DNA of 64,000 nt from Iris pallida (lineage: Eukaryota; Streptophyta; Magnoliopsida; Asparagales; Iridaceae): assembly GCA_029216955.1 (NCBI GenBank), contig JANAVB010044018.1, forward strand, positions 1,838,359 to 1,902,358, given 5' to 3'. A program made the translations under genes and the position numbers. Below the pieces are notes generated by a model. It saw only the letters and a program-made list of their open reading frames with translations, was not told the DNA's origin and ran no database searches. Shown piece by piece: positions 39,378 to 53,385 of the stretch (position 1 is its first letter; each line of letters begins with the position of its first letter).

Positions 39378-42300
39378 TACGGTTGGGAGAGTTGTGTAGA
39401 GGAAGGAGAAGAAGAAGGAAATAAATGGTGGTGGTAATGAAGAGAGAGAGTGGTAGGTGGGGAATATAAAGAGGGTGGGATGTGGTGTGTTGAGGGTGGA
39501 GTGTAGGTTAAGGTGTTTCTATGCATAATAAACCAAATCAAACCAACCCAATCCAAACCAATTAAAACCGAACCATGATAAAACCCAAAATACGAGAAAT
39601 ACCAAAATTCCACAAGTTAAAAAAAATAAAAATACATGCCAAAATCCAGATACGAGTATAAATACAAAATACGAGAAATACGGGAAATACAGAAAATGAG
39701 GGTGACATCTGTAGTACAAAATACAAGGTGAAACCGGAATACCAGAAATGGAAGTGAAACTACGGTACCAGAAATGAAATATGAAACTGCAGGCAGTGGA
39801 CGACAATCAATATGCTTGACAATGAACACGGCTATCAATGTACAAGGCAATGAAACACGACAATCAATATGCTAATGTGACAATTTGAAATATTAAACTA
39901 ATGTGTGACCGGCTTAGGAGCACAATCAATCAATGAGTCAATCAATTCTACATGGTACGGCTTCATCGTACGTGAAGTGTACGATTAGGCTATCCATAAT
40001 ACCTATGTTGGGTGTGGTCACACAAAAGCTAATATTTCCCCCAATCCCCGCAATAAACAATGACTCACAAGCAATGAACAAGGTACAAGGCAATCGTGTG
40101 TATCTCGTGTCCGATATGGGAACATGACATATGTATGTAAGACAAAAATACAAAGTACAAGTCGAGTCAGTGTACTTGCCTCGGTTTGGTTGCACGAGAG
40201 TAGTATTGCATGGTTGTAAATCACCTGGTAATATTTTGTACAAGTTATTAGGGTTTGAATAATGACATTAACTAGCTAATTCTATTACTTATAGGCAAAA
40301 ATAGCTAACACTGCTTTTGTAAATATTTAATATCGCCTAATAATATTTTATGCTATATTTAATAAGAAAATCATTTTAGAAAATACTAGAATATTTTGTT
40401 AGCAAAATAATAATCGTAATTCTATAAACTTTTTAGAAACATTTTACTAGTAAAATAAATATTTTTGGAAGTAGAAATATTTTGATATACTAGGGTTTTA
40501 CCACCAAAGTATAAGTCTAATGATTTTACTAAATACTACCAACTATACACTACTAGGTAGAAACATAATCTATATTTTACAAAAATAGTTGTACAGAAAC
40601 ATAATTATAAATAAATTTTAAATTTAAAATATGGTTACTTAGCACTTTAATTTCCAAGTGCAAATAATAATTATATTAGGAATTATCTAATTATTCAAGC
40701 CTTACTAATTTCTTTTATGAATAATACTAATAGTATTCACTAGCTAATCTGAAATCTTTACTGCTAATAGAGATGCTTAAATAAACCACAAGAATTTATT
40801 ACATGAAAATGAAAAATAAGCCTAATACATTCAGTCATCTGTACTGGCCCATCTCATACTGCCAGCCCAACACTATTTCAGCCCAAGCCCAACTACTAAA
40901 TACTGCTGCATAATAATTCCAACCCATCCTTAATGATCTGACCCAACCTAGCATGTTATCATCAAATCCTAACTAAACTACTTACTCCAATATTTCCACA
41001 CTCATATTTCAAGTCAGCCATGTAGTCTAAACACAACCCAGACAACAACTACCAAGTACCAATGCTGACTCTTAAATTTTAAAAAGGTACATACAACCTT
41101 TTGATTTTTGAAGAGCCAACTATACTCACTGCTATGTTACAGCAATAATAAAAAATTTAAGCAGAGGACCACGTGGATTACCCCCTTTGAATTTCGAAGG
41201 TTCAAATCGGAAGGCAACAGCAAATAGGTGTAATGGAATCCCCATCCCACACGCAATCATCATTCCCACATCCCATCACTATTTCTCTCAGCTCACTGGT
41301 CACTGCTATACACAGCACCCGGCCCGCTCCCATTCGTTCGCTCACTCTTCTTTCTTCACACTTCTTCACTTCATTTCTAATTCCCAGCTCACATTCAAAT
41401 AATTCCATTCACACCATCTCTTCATCATAAATTCTACCAGGCCATATCCTACCATTACTCACGGCCACTCTCCTCTCACTACTCTATTATTCTTATTCTC
41501 AGCCGAACACTCCAGAGGCTAGCCCCCATCATCATCTTCTTTTCTCAGCCTTCAAAAATTCCCCCACTCTTCTCTCCTATTAAATCATTTCCTACTCCCA
41601 TGTGCAACGAACAGAACCTCCACTCTCAAGCTTCTACCTCTTCATACTTCCTCAGCCGACTCCATACTAATTTTATTATAGCCAACACTCCATGACCCGA
41701 CCGGCCCATCCTCTTCTATACTCCTCTTCAACAAAACCGAGAACCCCATCCCTAATCCTTAAAATCTTCATGTTCTCTTTCTCTAGAACAAAACCTAAAC
41801 CCCAAAAATAAAGAGGCATCCGAAGAAAAGACATGAAGATGAAGGAGAAGACTTACGTTGGTTCGGTGAGAAGGATGCGGCTTGAGATGGCGCTGCAGTC
41901 GAGGTGATATCGTCCATGGCTCCGGTGGGTCCCGACGACGAGCGCTGCGGTGGAGACAAAATCTTGAGGGCGGCAGTGGCATCAAGGAGAACCAGAACTA
42001 GTTGAGGCGAGCGGTGGCTGAACCGATCTGGCTCGAAAGACGTCGGCAGATCGGCTCTGCTACGGCATTGGGACTCTGGCTTGGCTCGGATCTACTCTAG
42101 GTGGTGGCGATCAAGGTTCCGAAGGGTGGCATGAAACTCGAAGAGGGGGGCGCACATAGGATTCGAGGTTCGGCACGGTATTCAAGGGTGGCAAAAATTA
42201 CGGGGAACAGCAGTCGAAGTGACAGCCTCGTCTCACGAGGAAGCGGCGGCGCAGCGGTGGACTGGTGGCGGAGCTCCGACGATGCTCGACCAGTGAGCAG

Positions 42301-43207
42301 AGAGTGTAAAGAGAGAAAATAGAGAGAGAATTGATGTGACTGGACACTGTGATGTCAGTCCTGGAAAAATATGTACTTTGTACTGACAGTCAATTTATAA
42401 TAAAATAATATGTGGCAAAGTGGTGAATAGGAGTAGATCTGGGGGTACTTTCCCAGATTAGGACAATGGCACTAGTGGTAAATAACAATAGATTTGGGGC
42501 TAGAAAATAGGTTTAGTAACAGATTTTCAAATTTGAATAATTAACCAGAATTTCAAATTAAAATGGTTTTCAAACATATTTTCAATTTCTAACAGATTTT
42601 CAAATATAAATCCAAACAGTTTTCAAATTTTCAAATATTACTTCTAGAATTTTTAAAAGGTTTCACCAGAATTTCTAACAGATTCCTAACTGAAATAATT
42701 ACTTAAAACAAACTAATTAAATAACAGAATTTGTTAGCTACTTCGCTTAACTGTAGATAATAATAAGTAAAAATAATTACAAAATTAGTTAGTAAATTAT
42801 AAATCAATCTTTAACAAGGAATGATGACAGACTTGTGATTTGTGTCCTTGTTAATCAATCTCTAATAAACTTTAATGATAACAAATAAATGATTTAATAA
42901 AATTCAATATATTTTTATACATCCTGAAAACATTTTTATTAACAAATGCCTTTAGAGTAATTTAAAATATACAAATACAAGTTTTTATGAAAACATTAGC
43001 AGTACTAAGCATTAGTAAAGAAAAATCTTAATTTTAGAAAATAAGGTTAATCTAAGATTGAAATCAATTTTTTTATACTAACCAAATCCAATAGAACAAG
43101 TTTACTTAAAGAAGAAAATATTATTAAAATAATTAATAATAAATTTTTTGTAGAAAAATTTCTATAATTCAAAATATATGGAAATAGGTTTAGGGAGTTA
43201 CAGGCCG

Positions 43208-44341
43208 GGAGGAACAACGACCGGAGGTCAGGGGGTTGACTCGGCCGGAGGCCTTTGGTGGCGGTGGTGTCGGTTGTGCGGTTCTTGTGGAGACAGGAAG
43301 AAGGACTGGTCGGATAGGGGAATCGGTGACAGTGGTGGACATCTGCGGCGAGCAGCGTAGGTGCGGCAGAGGGGATGGTAGCGGAGGAGGTTGCGACAGC
43401 GAGGGGGTCAGGGGAATGGTGCGGCACAGGCAGTAAACGACTGCCGAAAGGTTAGGGGCAGTGATATGGCTAGGTTTGGGGTTAGCGTTTGGAGGATTTT
43501 GGGTTGGTCGGTGTGTCGTGTCCTGCGTGACACGGACACTGGAAGAAGTTGGGTTGGATCGATGTCTGGTGTGTCGGACACAGAGAAGATAATGTTCTAA
43601 TTTGTATAGTGGATTCGTGATAGTGGAAAGAAACTCGGGGTCGGTCCCGAGGTTGATAGGCTGATACGAGGAAGGTGGACACCGAAACGGTGTACGGACA
43701 CCTTTGGTTTGGAATTTTGGGTTATGAAATTTCTAGGGAAAAAAACAAGGGGCTCCTCCTTATATAGGAGGTGGAGACTCCTAGTTGGATGAGGAGTAGG
43801 AAATTGAAACCCTTTTTTGATAAATCACACATTTAATTTAAAACTATTTAAAATCAAATTCAATAAATTCTAATCCCATTTTAATCACCATAAATTTTTA
43901 AACATTTAAAATACCTTTTATAAATAAAAATAATTTAAAATACTTTTTCATAAATTAAATATAATTCTAAATAACCTTTTTTCAAAAATCAAAATTTTAC
44001 AAAATATACATGAATTTATTTTCATGTATCTCGCGCAAAAATAATTCAAATTAATTACATAATAATTATTTTCGAAATTCGTACCTATAACTGTATAACC
44101 AAAAAAATAGTATTTAAAAAAATAAAGTTTTACTAAAATTCTGTATGACACATTTTATATAAACTAAAGCAAAATATTTACCATATATGTATTTCAAAAA
44201 AAAATATTTATTTTCTATATTTTTTAAAACTTATAGGACTTTTGTATAACATAATTAAATACTTCGTATATACGTATTTGTCATCGTCGTACAAATACCG
44301 AAATAAATAAAAAAATATAGTAGAATTTAGGGAGTTTTACA
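43208..44341 (-). repeat. E5 3' LTR, proximal piece
   Basis: It resumes E5 after E6. It contains a minus-strand TATA box CTATATAAGGAGG (43758-43769), then AT-rich U3, and ends GGGAGTTTTACA at 44341 beside the polypurine tract. Confidence 0.78.
43758..43769 (-). promoter_or_regulatory. TATA box of E5 3' LTR
   Basis: TATATAAGG on the minus strand about 575 bp from the LTR start, at an AT-rich to GC-rich transition. Confidence 0.6.
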
Positions 44342-45519
44342 TCCTACCCAACTTACAAATAAATTCGTCCTCGAAATTAAAAAATGACTAGGGTAGGTAG
44401 GGTTGAGAAGGTAGAAGGATTTCTCGATAAGAAAACACGATCAAAGAATTGGAGAAGGAAACGACGTACAACGAAATAGGCAATTTAGAAAATTGTGATT
44501 TAGATAACTATAAAATAAAGTCACGGATGTGGTTTAGAAGATATCACATGACAACCCATCAGTATCTAGTTCTACCATCAAACAATTATTGTTTAAACTC
44601 AAAAATAGGTACGAATTTCCCCTATCACAAAAATTTAATCAATAAACCAATATTCTAATTTCAAATTCGCCTTTGATATCGTCACAACCCTCAAATTTGT
44701 GTTTTAACAAAATCGTTCATGTACTTCTGTATTCTACTATTCTTGTAATTTATTATTTCTCCTCAAAATTTAGATTCGGTAAAATTTTAAAATTCTTTGA
44801 ATGTTAAAACTCTTCAAAAATTGAAATTCAATAAATCCCCAATCAATTTGGCCAAAAGAAAAAATCAAGCTCACAGTAGTAGGAATTTCATACTTTGTCA
44901 ATCAACATAAAATTTAAAAACTTCATCTTCAATATTTGAGTAACTTCGAAACTAATAACATGAGAAGAAATTTTTCCTAAATATTTCATCTACTAGTGTC
45001 TTCTTCAAAATTCAAAATACAACTCAATCTTATATGCTTCATAATCACATAATCATCTTTTTCACTAGACCATAATATTCTCTTTGGGAGTTCTAATCTA
45101 GCTCTGTATAACTGAAGGGTGTCATGATTCGTTCTTATCTTCGGATAATGGAAATATATTAAGGCCAAGATTTTATGAATAACGGAGCTAGTAGATTAAT
45201 AAATCCTCAATGAAGGAAGTAATTTAAATTGGGAGAAAAACAAAACATATATAGTTAAGTTCGAAGATCATGGTATGGGTTGGGTAGAGTATAATGGTTA
45301 CTAGTTAAAGCAAAAATTTAAGGATATTGAGGATTAAGAAATCGAGAGGAAAATAATAGAGACTCATAATAAATGGTTCCTTGAGAATAGATAGTCTTCC
45401 AGGTTGGAGGTATGATCAAGAGAACGATTCTAATCATTCTCAAGTTTCAAACGATTAGAAGGTCATGATAATAGATCTAGAGTTGAGAGAAAAGACTTAC
45501 ATGGGCCACCACAGAAATA
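44342..45519 (-). other. E5 interior: polypurine tract, non-coding body, primer-binding site
   Basis: The polypurine tract (44342-44360) and the TCCT-loop hairpin (44361-44378, one mismatch) lie at the left. The primer-binding site (45494-45511, two changes from the E7 site) lies 8 nt from the 5' LTR. The 1.1 kb between has no gag or pol trace. Confidence 0.7.
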
Positions 45520-45940
45520 TGTAACACCCCAGTCCCAAAATATGTAGGAATAGGTACGTAAACATGTAATGACCCAGTCCTAAAATACATAGGACTAGGT
45601 ACATAAATATGCCAGTCATATAATATATATACGTAAGTTGTAAATATAGTATAATTATGACTCACTAAATCTCATCCAAAAAATAAAAGAAATATGATAT
45701 TATATAATATAAAATGAATTATCACTGTACATGTTGTTGGGTGGAGACAAATATACTCCAAGCATTTTTAAATGAGAAAAAATAAATACAAAGGAAAGAA
45801 TTTGTAATAAGTAGCAAAAGACGATCCAAGAGCAGTCATCTTCGATAGAAAAGAGAGGACCATGATCTTGGCTAGAACACCTGAAAAAAGTGAGGAAATA
45901 CACACCTTGAGAGATCACCAGATCCTCAGAGGGATGTAAC
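45520..45940 (-). repeat. E5 5' LTR, first piece, with a 45-bp duplication at its end
   Basis: LTR starts at 45520 and again at 45565 (TGTAACACCCCAGTCC and TGTAATGACCCAGTCC), a diverged tandem copy. It continues to GGGATGTAAC, where the copia-like LTR is inserted. Confidence 0.75.
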
Positions 45941-46999
45941 TGTCGGAACGAATCGTAAAGCGCAATACTCTAGAGAGGGGTGAATAGAGTAGGCAGCGGA
46001 ATTTAGCTAATTAAAAAGTTAGCAACAAGATCACAGAGAATGCATATATCACAAATAAATAAATATAAAGGGAGAGATCAGAAAGCAAACGCAAAGACGA
46101 CGATGTATACTGGTTTCCCTCTTGTGAGCACTATTCCAGTCGGAAGAACTCTAGCTTCCAGTTGAATCCACTATTGGAAAGTACGTCAAGTTTTCATACG
46201 AAGTCCTTGCAACTTATACAACGCGAGCTTTAATACGAAGTACTCGACCAACTTCAATTGTGAAGTGACTTTCTTCAATCAAGCCTCTGATTATAATCAC
46301 TCTGAAGCTTCTAGACCGTACCACACTGGCAAATCGACTAGAGGATTGTAACTGACTTAGGATTTGAAAATAAAAGCTTTAGAGCACTTTGGAAGGCGTT
46401 TAAGCTTAGAGAGAAGATATAAGAAAGTGAATGAGTGAGTTGAAATGATTGAAATCTTTCTCTATTTATAGGTTTTCTAAAGTCAAAACTCTAACAGAAT
46501 TCAGACATGATTTGGGCAGAACTCTATGAGAGAATCTCGACAAATCATCGTTGCATCCGTAACTGCAGGAAGACCAAGTTCAAAATATAACATACACTAG
46601 GCGAATTCGGGCCCAATTCTAGCCGAATTCTTCTAGGATTATTTTGAATTTTTGGTCATTTTAAAAAGTAGATTTTGGTTTTGGCTTTTTGAAAAGTTTA
46701 AGCAGTTAGGAGCTTTGTAAAGTGGGCTATTTTTCAAAACATAGGATATTTTTGAAAACGTTTTTGGGATAGCTTATTTACCAGTACAACTCGGTGTACA
46801 AAGTATTCCTAGACTCAATAAATATGAAAATTATATTGCATACGGACTCATACGACAAAATCGGCTTCGGTCTTGAACACATAGGTAGCAGTTCTTTAGC
46901 ATTTGTCCAAGTTGTCCAAATAGTCCAATTAGCCCTTATATCGAGACAGAGTTTGATCAATTATTAAAATCAGGTTCGACCATGACCAATGAGCCAACA
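45941..46999 (-). mobile_element. Solo LTR, Ty1/copia-like
   Basis: TGTCGGAACG...GAGCCAACA, flanked by GTAAC (45936-45940 and 47000-47004). A minus-strand CCTATAAATAGAG TATA box near 46470 suggests minus orientation, with the LTR starting TGTTGGCTC. No interior. The copia assignment is from the terminal style only. Confidence 0.75.
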
Positions 47000-47004
47000 G
47001 TAAC

Positions 47005-47287
47005 AAGATATAGAAAAACTTGTCATATAAACTGAATATAAAAATATGTTGCAAAGTCACAAGTAAAAGTAATATGTTCCAAACATAACATGACCTAGTG
47101 TCCTATCAACGAAACTGTAGACCACCCCTACAACCAAATTAAGGACAAGAAATGGCATACTATTCTGTGATGTGACACCGCCCATGCTATGACTAGAACG
47201 AAATGTGACATGACATAAACTAAGGTTACCGAACCATTCTACGGTGTACATGCAGTTAAGAGCAAACCATTAATGCAAGGGCCTTCT
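47005..47287 (-). repeat. E5 5' LTR, second piece
   Basis: It follows AAGATA of the LTR directly after the GTAAC duplication and ends at CTTCT, where E8 begins. Confidence 0.7.
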
Positions 47288-48320
47288 TGTAACACCCCAG
47301 TCCCAAAATACGTAGGACTAGGATACGTATACATGCCAGCTATGCATCGAGAGGACTCCAGCCAAGCTCGAATACGTATAAGCTGTCTGGTTTCCTAAAG
47401 TAATCTACAAATATCTCAATCCACTGAAGAAAAACTATTGTATAAACCAAGTAAACTAATGCTGGTCAGACATTAGCAAACCGGTTACTACAAGTAACAA
47501 GAAAAGATAATATACAATAAAGTGGACCAGACTCTAATGCAATTATCTTGAACAAGCTTCTGATGAAAGATAAAGCTTGTAAAACTAGGCTATACAGCAG
47601 CAATGTCAAAGTAAGATAATATAGGACAAAATCTAATCACGGAAGAGAACGACAAAACATTAACTAAATATACCTGCAGTCTTGGTGTAGCAATCATCCT
47701 CCATCAGTGTACCAAACCTTCATCTAATACCTGGAAAGATCATCAGGTCCTCAGAGGACTAGCAAGACACATAATATACATGCCTACTTACAGTAAATAA
47801 CATGCAAAAAGAAGTAGAGAAATGTAAAGTAGATAATGATCAATAAAGACGTCTCAATATCATAATGCCATGGGACGCTCCCGACCTCAAGATAAAAGAT
47901 AAGTCTCTACTACTGTAATGCCATGGGACACTCCCGGTCCTAGAGATGGGATAACAAGTCGATAAGAAGTCTCTAACACCGTAACGCCATTGGACGCTCC
48001 CGATCTAGAGATGGAATAACAGGTCGCTAAAAAGTCTCTAACACCGTAACGCCATTGGACGCTCCCGATCTAGAGATATCAGTGCTAAAGTCTAATCAAC
48101 CAATCATGACTAAAGGTTAAGTAAAACTTAAGAGCAAAGGTAGAGTACCAGTCAATATCATCACAAGACTCGCGTAGAACAATAACGGCATAAGATGACT
48201 CAATAAGGAACGTGCACGTAAAATAAGAAAATAGAAGTAACATAAACATGAATGAGAGATATGAAGTAGAACTGGAAAGAGATAACAATATAGAATATGC
48301 ATGTAAATACTGTAAAGTTT

Positions 48321-48337
48321 GGCAAGGTGTACTTGCC
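48321..48337 (-). other. Conserved LTR hairpin (E8 3' LTR)
   Basis: GGCAAG-GTGTA-CTTGCC, perfect stem. The sense strand reads CCAG|GCAAGTACACC, also a good GC-type donor. Confidence 0.7.
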
Positions 48338-50289
48338 TGGTGTCGCGCTGTGAATCTGAAACGTCGCTCCCGCGTCAACGCCGTCGGAACCCGACTTCCT
48401 AGATAATTAATTAACTAAATTAACCCACTACCCATGAACTTACAATATGACTTAATTAGTCAAGATAATGTTTTAAGATTATGTTCAATTTCTCGTGGAA
48501 TCATTTAGACCCATACAATCACACACAGGCTCCATGAGACACCGAATACAGTTTTTGGGTTTCCAACTCCCAATTAGTCAGTTATGTTGCTACTTCAATC
48601 ATATACTTAAAAATCATATAAAAATAATAAGAATATTATTTAAACTAATTTTTTATAGATTTATCTCAGAATTTTTAGAATTTATATTTCTAAAGAATTA
48701 TACTACAAGTTGTCTATCGGGTCGACTAGTATACCCGAAATTTGTCTAAAACTTCATTAATTATCTAAAATTATGAAAATCCTCAAAAATACAATTTAAA
48801 TAGAATTAAAATGGCCTAAATATTATAATATGAAATTTTGATGCAAGGGTTTCATGGTACTAATGGTTTGGAATCTTCTAGGTCAACAAGTCACCCGAAA
48901 ATGACTAGTTTTGACCTATAATTTTTTCGACCATAATTGAGTTGATAAATTCATGAAAAAATGCTTAAAAATTCTAATTTAAATATATTAACCTACATAA
49001 AATTCAGTTTTAAAATATTCCTATAGAAACTTATAGTTCCTTCACAACGTGGTAAGTTTTGGCTCTGCCGAAACATGAAAATAGCTATCATAATTCATGA
49101 AACTTTTATGGGTGAAAATACTACCCAAGAGACATCAAAACACTATTTTTATAGAACTAATACCATATTTTTACAGATTTATAGCGTAGGTTTGAGATAA
49201 AAAAAAATTAGGATTTCTTACCAAAAGTCCTTGCTAGTTGGGTTGTGGAGGCTTCTCCTTGCCAAAGCTCCCACCTTTATTGCTATCCTTGCTTGATAAT
49301 TCTCTCTTGATGAGTTTGGAGGGGTTGGCAATGGTTCTAGATGGTTGGATGGAGAAGATAGAGTTTTTAGGGTTGATTTGGTGGAGTTTGGATGGAAGAA
49401 GGATGAAAGAAGGAGCCTTTATGGAGGATGATGAGTTATGTGATGGAGGGGATGATATAGTAGAGGGGAGGGGATGCTATTTTCGAAATTAATAGTAAAG
49501 GAGCTGCTCTTGGGTGATAAATAAGAGTTTTTGGTGTTAGGATTAGGATTTTGATAAGGGTTGATATATATATGGGCCTATGGGTTGAGTTTATATATGT
49601 AGGAGGGTGTTTCCATGCATGGCATGGCCCGCCAATGTAGGAGATTATTTTTGGACGAAAATTACATGAAAATAATATTTGGTTGGTCATATGTGGGGTC
49701 CACATGGATTGGTTTGGTTATTTGATGAGTTGGCTAATTGATTGACTGAGGATTTAAATAAAAGGTTTGCTATTATGGAACTAGTTAGATTTCTAAATAT
49801 AAATATAATTTAAATCTGAAATAAATATACAATATATATATTTATTAATATATATTAATGCCCAAAATGCCTACATAGGTTTGGGTTGGACTTTGGATCA
49901 AATATAAACTAATGCCAACAAGGATTACACGTAGACACTTTCTATAAATAGAAACTTTGCAAAATTGAAAACATATTAATATTAATAAAATATATATCAA
50001 TATGAAGGTATTTGAGAGCACTATATGTCTATTTAGATTGGAATTTGGTTCGGTTCAAGTCGGGGCTAAATTGGTACAACCGGGTCTTCTAGAAGGTCAA
50101 TAATCTAATAATTAAATAAATAAATCATCGGTAGAGGTTAAGTCACAACTTGGCCTGGTTTTTCTAGTTAGAACACACCTATGCCTCGGCCTTCCCTACC
50201 ATGGATAATAGACTAGTCAATGTACACGGCTACACTATACGTGCTAAAAAATTTAGTCGATATGTATCTCAAACGTAACCATAACTAAG

Positions 50290-50292
<3 letters not shown>

Positions 50293-50357
<65 letters not shown>
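50293..50357. repeat. (TA)n microsatellite in E8 3' LTR
   Basis: More than 30 TA units. The partner LTR has only about seven at 62577, so expansion followed insertion. Confidence 0.85.
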
Positions 50358-50363
<6 letters not shown>

Positions 50364-51299
50364 GACAAAAAAAAAATATATATATATATATAATATTAGA
50401 CTATTATAAATATAATCATATACACAAAATTGTATTCAAATCTAATTGACTGTATAACATCCAAAATAAATCCATAATAATTATACTGTCATGGCAACCT
50501 AACATGGCTTCCTGCCAGGTGGGGTTGGCTAGGTTAGGGTCCAAATATATTTTCTAATTTAATCGAACTCTAAGAGTCAACCAATAAGTCTCTTGTGCCA
50601 TTCGCAATTAAATAGCACATGGAGACTCGATTGATTGGCACACTCTTAGCATGTGCATCGTAGGCTCAAAATGAGTCAAAACCATAATTGGGTCGAATAG
50701 TTTTGATTTATGTCGAGTCCCGAACTCACGTGGGAAGTTAGGTCTGGAATTATGATAAATAATCTATTTTGCCTAAATTTGACCCAAAGTTGCGCAAAGT
50801 CAAAAGAATGCTAGGGGACAAGTTTAGATGGGACATAATATATCAAGTTGAAGGTCATCCTGTCTACTACAAAACTCATGAAGGACGTTTCAAGAGATGG
50901 GCATGTCTTGTGCTCCAAAATACTACACCAAAACATACAATTTGTAACACTTTTTTTTCTAATTCGTAACGGTTATAACTGTTGTAACTTAGTCACGGTA
51001 ATTACCGTGACAATAATTAAATAACTGTTACTAAAATATATTTTTAAAATTTTTATTTTTGTTTATTTTTTATAACGATAATTACTGTGACAAATGAAAA
51101 AGAAAATGTTACTAAAATTTTCAGTTTCCCTCCTTTAATTTTACACCCCTCCATTATTTCCCCCCTCTTTCAATATAAGAGTGTTATCAAACTGAAATCA
51201 CCCCGAGCTAGGGCTCTCAACTTCCCGAGCCCTTCCCGAGACAAGGGACTCGCCTAACTCCCAATACCACCCTCATCTGGCAGCCATCCCGAGCCAGGC

Positions 51300-51520
51300 C
51301 TCCGCCACCACAACCCTCACCAGCGCCATCACCATGGCTGCTTGCTACTCTCGGAGTCGGAGCGTTGGTCCCGTGAGGAGGAAGATGAGTGGCTTGAGTG
51401 CGTCGAAGAGGGCTTCTCCGACCTGGAGGCCTACCGCCTCCAGGGATCCTACAGATCTGGCATCGTCGGGAAGTTCTCCCCATGTCTCCAAATTAATTTT
51501 TCTTTTATTATCTTCTTGAA
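51300..51520 (+). pseudogene. Possible captured first exon in CACTA-2
   Basis: A GC-rich block with an overlapping open frame reading REEEDEWLECVEEGFSDLEAYR. It contrasts with AT-rich surroundings and is followed by intron-like sequence. I do not recognise the family. Confidence 0.35.
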
Positions 51521-51547
51521 CGATTGGGGAATTTATTAGTTCACTTT

Positions 51548-51857
51548 GGCTGTGTTTGATTGGGCTTTTTTCAATGGAAAATATTTTCATCACAAATTTT
51601 CCATCAATTGTAGTGTTTAATAGCTTATATTTTTTATGGAACTATTTTCCAAAAAACTATTATTTTTCATATTTTCTTCTAAAATGGTGGAAAATGAAAC
51701 TTGTCCAACCCATAGGAAAATATCATTTTCAATGGAAAACAACTATTTTCGATGGAAAATAATGACAAGCAAACACCTAAATTAAGTTTCCCATGGAATT
51801 TTTTTTTAATTCCATGGAATTTTCCCCCTAGGTTCCACCTTGCAATCAAACGCACCC
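51548..51857. mobile_element. MITE-like insert inside CACTA-2
   Basis: Ends GGCTGTGTTTGATTG and CAATCAAACGCACCC are near-perfect inverted repeats of 15 bp. The interior repeats TTTTCCAT/ATGGAAAA motifs. No clear target duplication, so superfamily (hAT or PIF-like) is open. Confidence 0.6.
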
Positions 51858-52799
51858 TTATAGTGTTATTTTGTTTTTTTTATCATATTAGTGGTAAAAT
51901 TTGGTTCTCTATATATTAATTGTTGAGAATTTTCTGCATGAGGAATTTAGTTGAGAGTAAGATGACTACTCGAGAACCTAGTAAGGCTGTAAGAACATCA
52001 GTACATGCTTTACTTAAGGTTAACTTAGTTCTTCTTTATGGTTCTCTATGTCATTTTGTTCTTAAACATATTATATCTGGATCTGGGTAATTACATTCTC
52101 AGTGGTAGTGTTAGTAATATTTTTCATGCAAATTAGTTAACTTGCCGCAGAGATTCAAACCTCAAAAATGGTAGTTTAAGAAAGAGGGGAGGAGTCTATG
52201 CCAATTAGTTAACTTGCCAATTAGTAATATTTTTCTTATTTTGGAAGAATTTTCTGCTAAATAGCTTCAATGAACTTGGATTGAGTCTATGATGAAGGAT
52301 GTGTTTTTAATTAATGTTACAGAGCACATGGTATAGAATGGCTCCAATTCCGCGAACCAAACGTAGAATTTGAAGTGGCAGGGCAAACAAACTGGAATCC
52401 ATTAGAAAAGGATACAAATTGAGATATATTATGGAAGATTGAATTTATAGTCTCAAGGGTTAAGATAATGTTTATTCAGCATTAAATTACTCCCACAGTT
52501 ATTATTAAAATCACGAACCATTTCATGGGCAAGGAGGCAGTTTTTCGCTATGGAGTGCACGTTGATGAAGGCCATTTAGTTGGTCAGTATCAGTTTCGTC
52601 ATAACCTTCCTACATTCTGCTGCACATAATATTAGTAATGATCTTATATAGGAAGTTGCAGCAAGAGATTCACCGACAGTCTCCTATTCTGCTCGCCTAT
52701 TTCTCCTTCGGTATGGGTAAGGAAAGTGTGGTTTAATTCCCTATACCATCGCGAAAGAAATCCTGGACCATTGCTAGTACTTCATAATTGATATCCATC

Positions 52800-53385
52800 T
52801 AATGTTTTTGTAGAACATCGCCTCGAATCCATCAGGCCCCGAGGCTTTAGTGGGGTCGGCTTTCTTAGTCACATGCTCGACTTCCTCCAAGGTAACAAAC
52901 CTATGCAAGTGTTTACCCTCTACTGACACGAGCTTTTTGCACACAAAAGGGAAAATATCTACCTCATAGACTGCTTGGTTAAAAAGTGAGCTGCAAAAAT
53001 GTACTGCTGCCTCTTGAATTTCAGCAGCCGCTGACAACACCTTTCCTTCACTATTAATACGACAATGGATGTTGTTGTGATTTTGTCTGGCTTTTATAGT
53101 TGCATGGAAATTTTTTGTGCACCTGTCCCCATTCCTAAGCGAAAAGCTCTTAGTCCTTTGAAGGAGAGAGATCTCCTTACAAAATTTGGTACCTTGGGGA
53201 GCTACCTCCTTAGCCAGGAGTTTACTATCATCCGGGTGTTGTTGGATCCTTTCCTGCATCTCCTTTTCAAGTTATGGGATCACTTAAGCAGGTGGTGAAA
53301 TTCTCCACCTTTTCAGCTCTTGTTTGGCGGCTTTATGTTTCATAACAAAACTGAACTGAGAGTTGCCCCTATAAGTATCTTGCAA
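52800..53385 (-). pseudogene. LINE (L1-type) reverse transcriptase N-terminal fragment
   Basis: The minus-strand frame reads FVMKHKAAKQELKRW, two adjacent stops, LEKEMQERIQQHP, SLRNGDRCTKNFHATIKARQ, EIQEAAVHFCSSLF, then DPTKASGPDGFEAMFYKN. This is the stretch between endonuclease and RT palm in plant L1-type LINEs. It stops abruptly at about 52800, with neither endonuclease nor palm present. Confidence 0.8.

Larger units (their letters stand above)
29928..39707 (-). mobile_element. E7: Tekay-like chromovirus (Ty3), nearly complete
   Basis: TCTGT lies directly outside both ends (29923-29927 and 39708-39712). LTRs are 29928-31976 and 37009-39707. The interior has, on the minus strand, primer-binding site, gag, protease, reverse transcriptase, RNase H, integrase, chromodomain-like tail and polypurine tract in Ty3 order. 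Gag through RNase H share one frame broken only by stop codons. It is the youngest LTR element of the nest, with LTRs that look almost identical apart from one 726-bp difference and repeat copy number. Confidence 0.93.
37009..39707 (-). repeat. E7 5' LTR
   Basis: 2699 bp. It aligns with 29928-31976 except for an extra 726 bp (37611-38336) bounded by GCCAG on both sides, and eight instead of ten tandem units. Confidence 0.92.
29536..43202 (-). mobile_element. E6: solo LTR, split by E7
   Basis: Pieces 29536-29927 and 39713-43202 (about 3.88 kb together). On the minus strand it reads TGTAACTCCC...GGGCCGTGACA. GGCCG occurs directly outside both ends (29531-29535 and 43203-43207). No interior is present, so it arose by LTR-LTR recombination. 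An ACTTGCCTCGG remnant of the conserved hairpin sits near 40175. The GC-rich part (41830-42340) has short frames without family resemblance. Confidence 0.85.

Noticed and set aside
42101..42322. GC-rich short frames in E6 and E5 LTRs (also 29195-29389 and 43178-43436)
   Set aside because: They lie in the transcribed part of LTRs, overlap in several frames and resemble no known family.
49238..49492. Leu-rich plus-strand frame repeated at 61510-61764
   Set aside because: Its duplication only reflects the two E8 LTRs, it lies antisense to the element, and it has no recognisable domain.
50769..50969. Basic frame (KFDPKLRKVKRM) repeated at 62967-63170
   Set aside because: It lies in the U3 of the E8 LTR. 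It differs at the C-terminus only because CACTA-2 interrupts one copy. It could be a relic, but support is too weak for a gene call.
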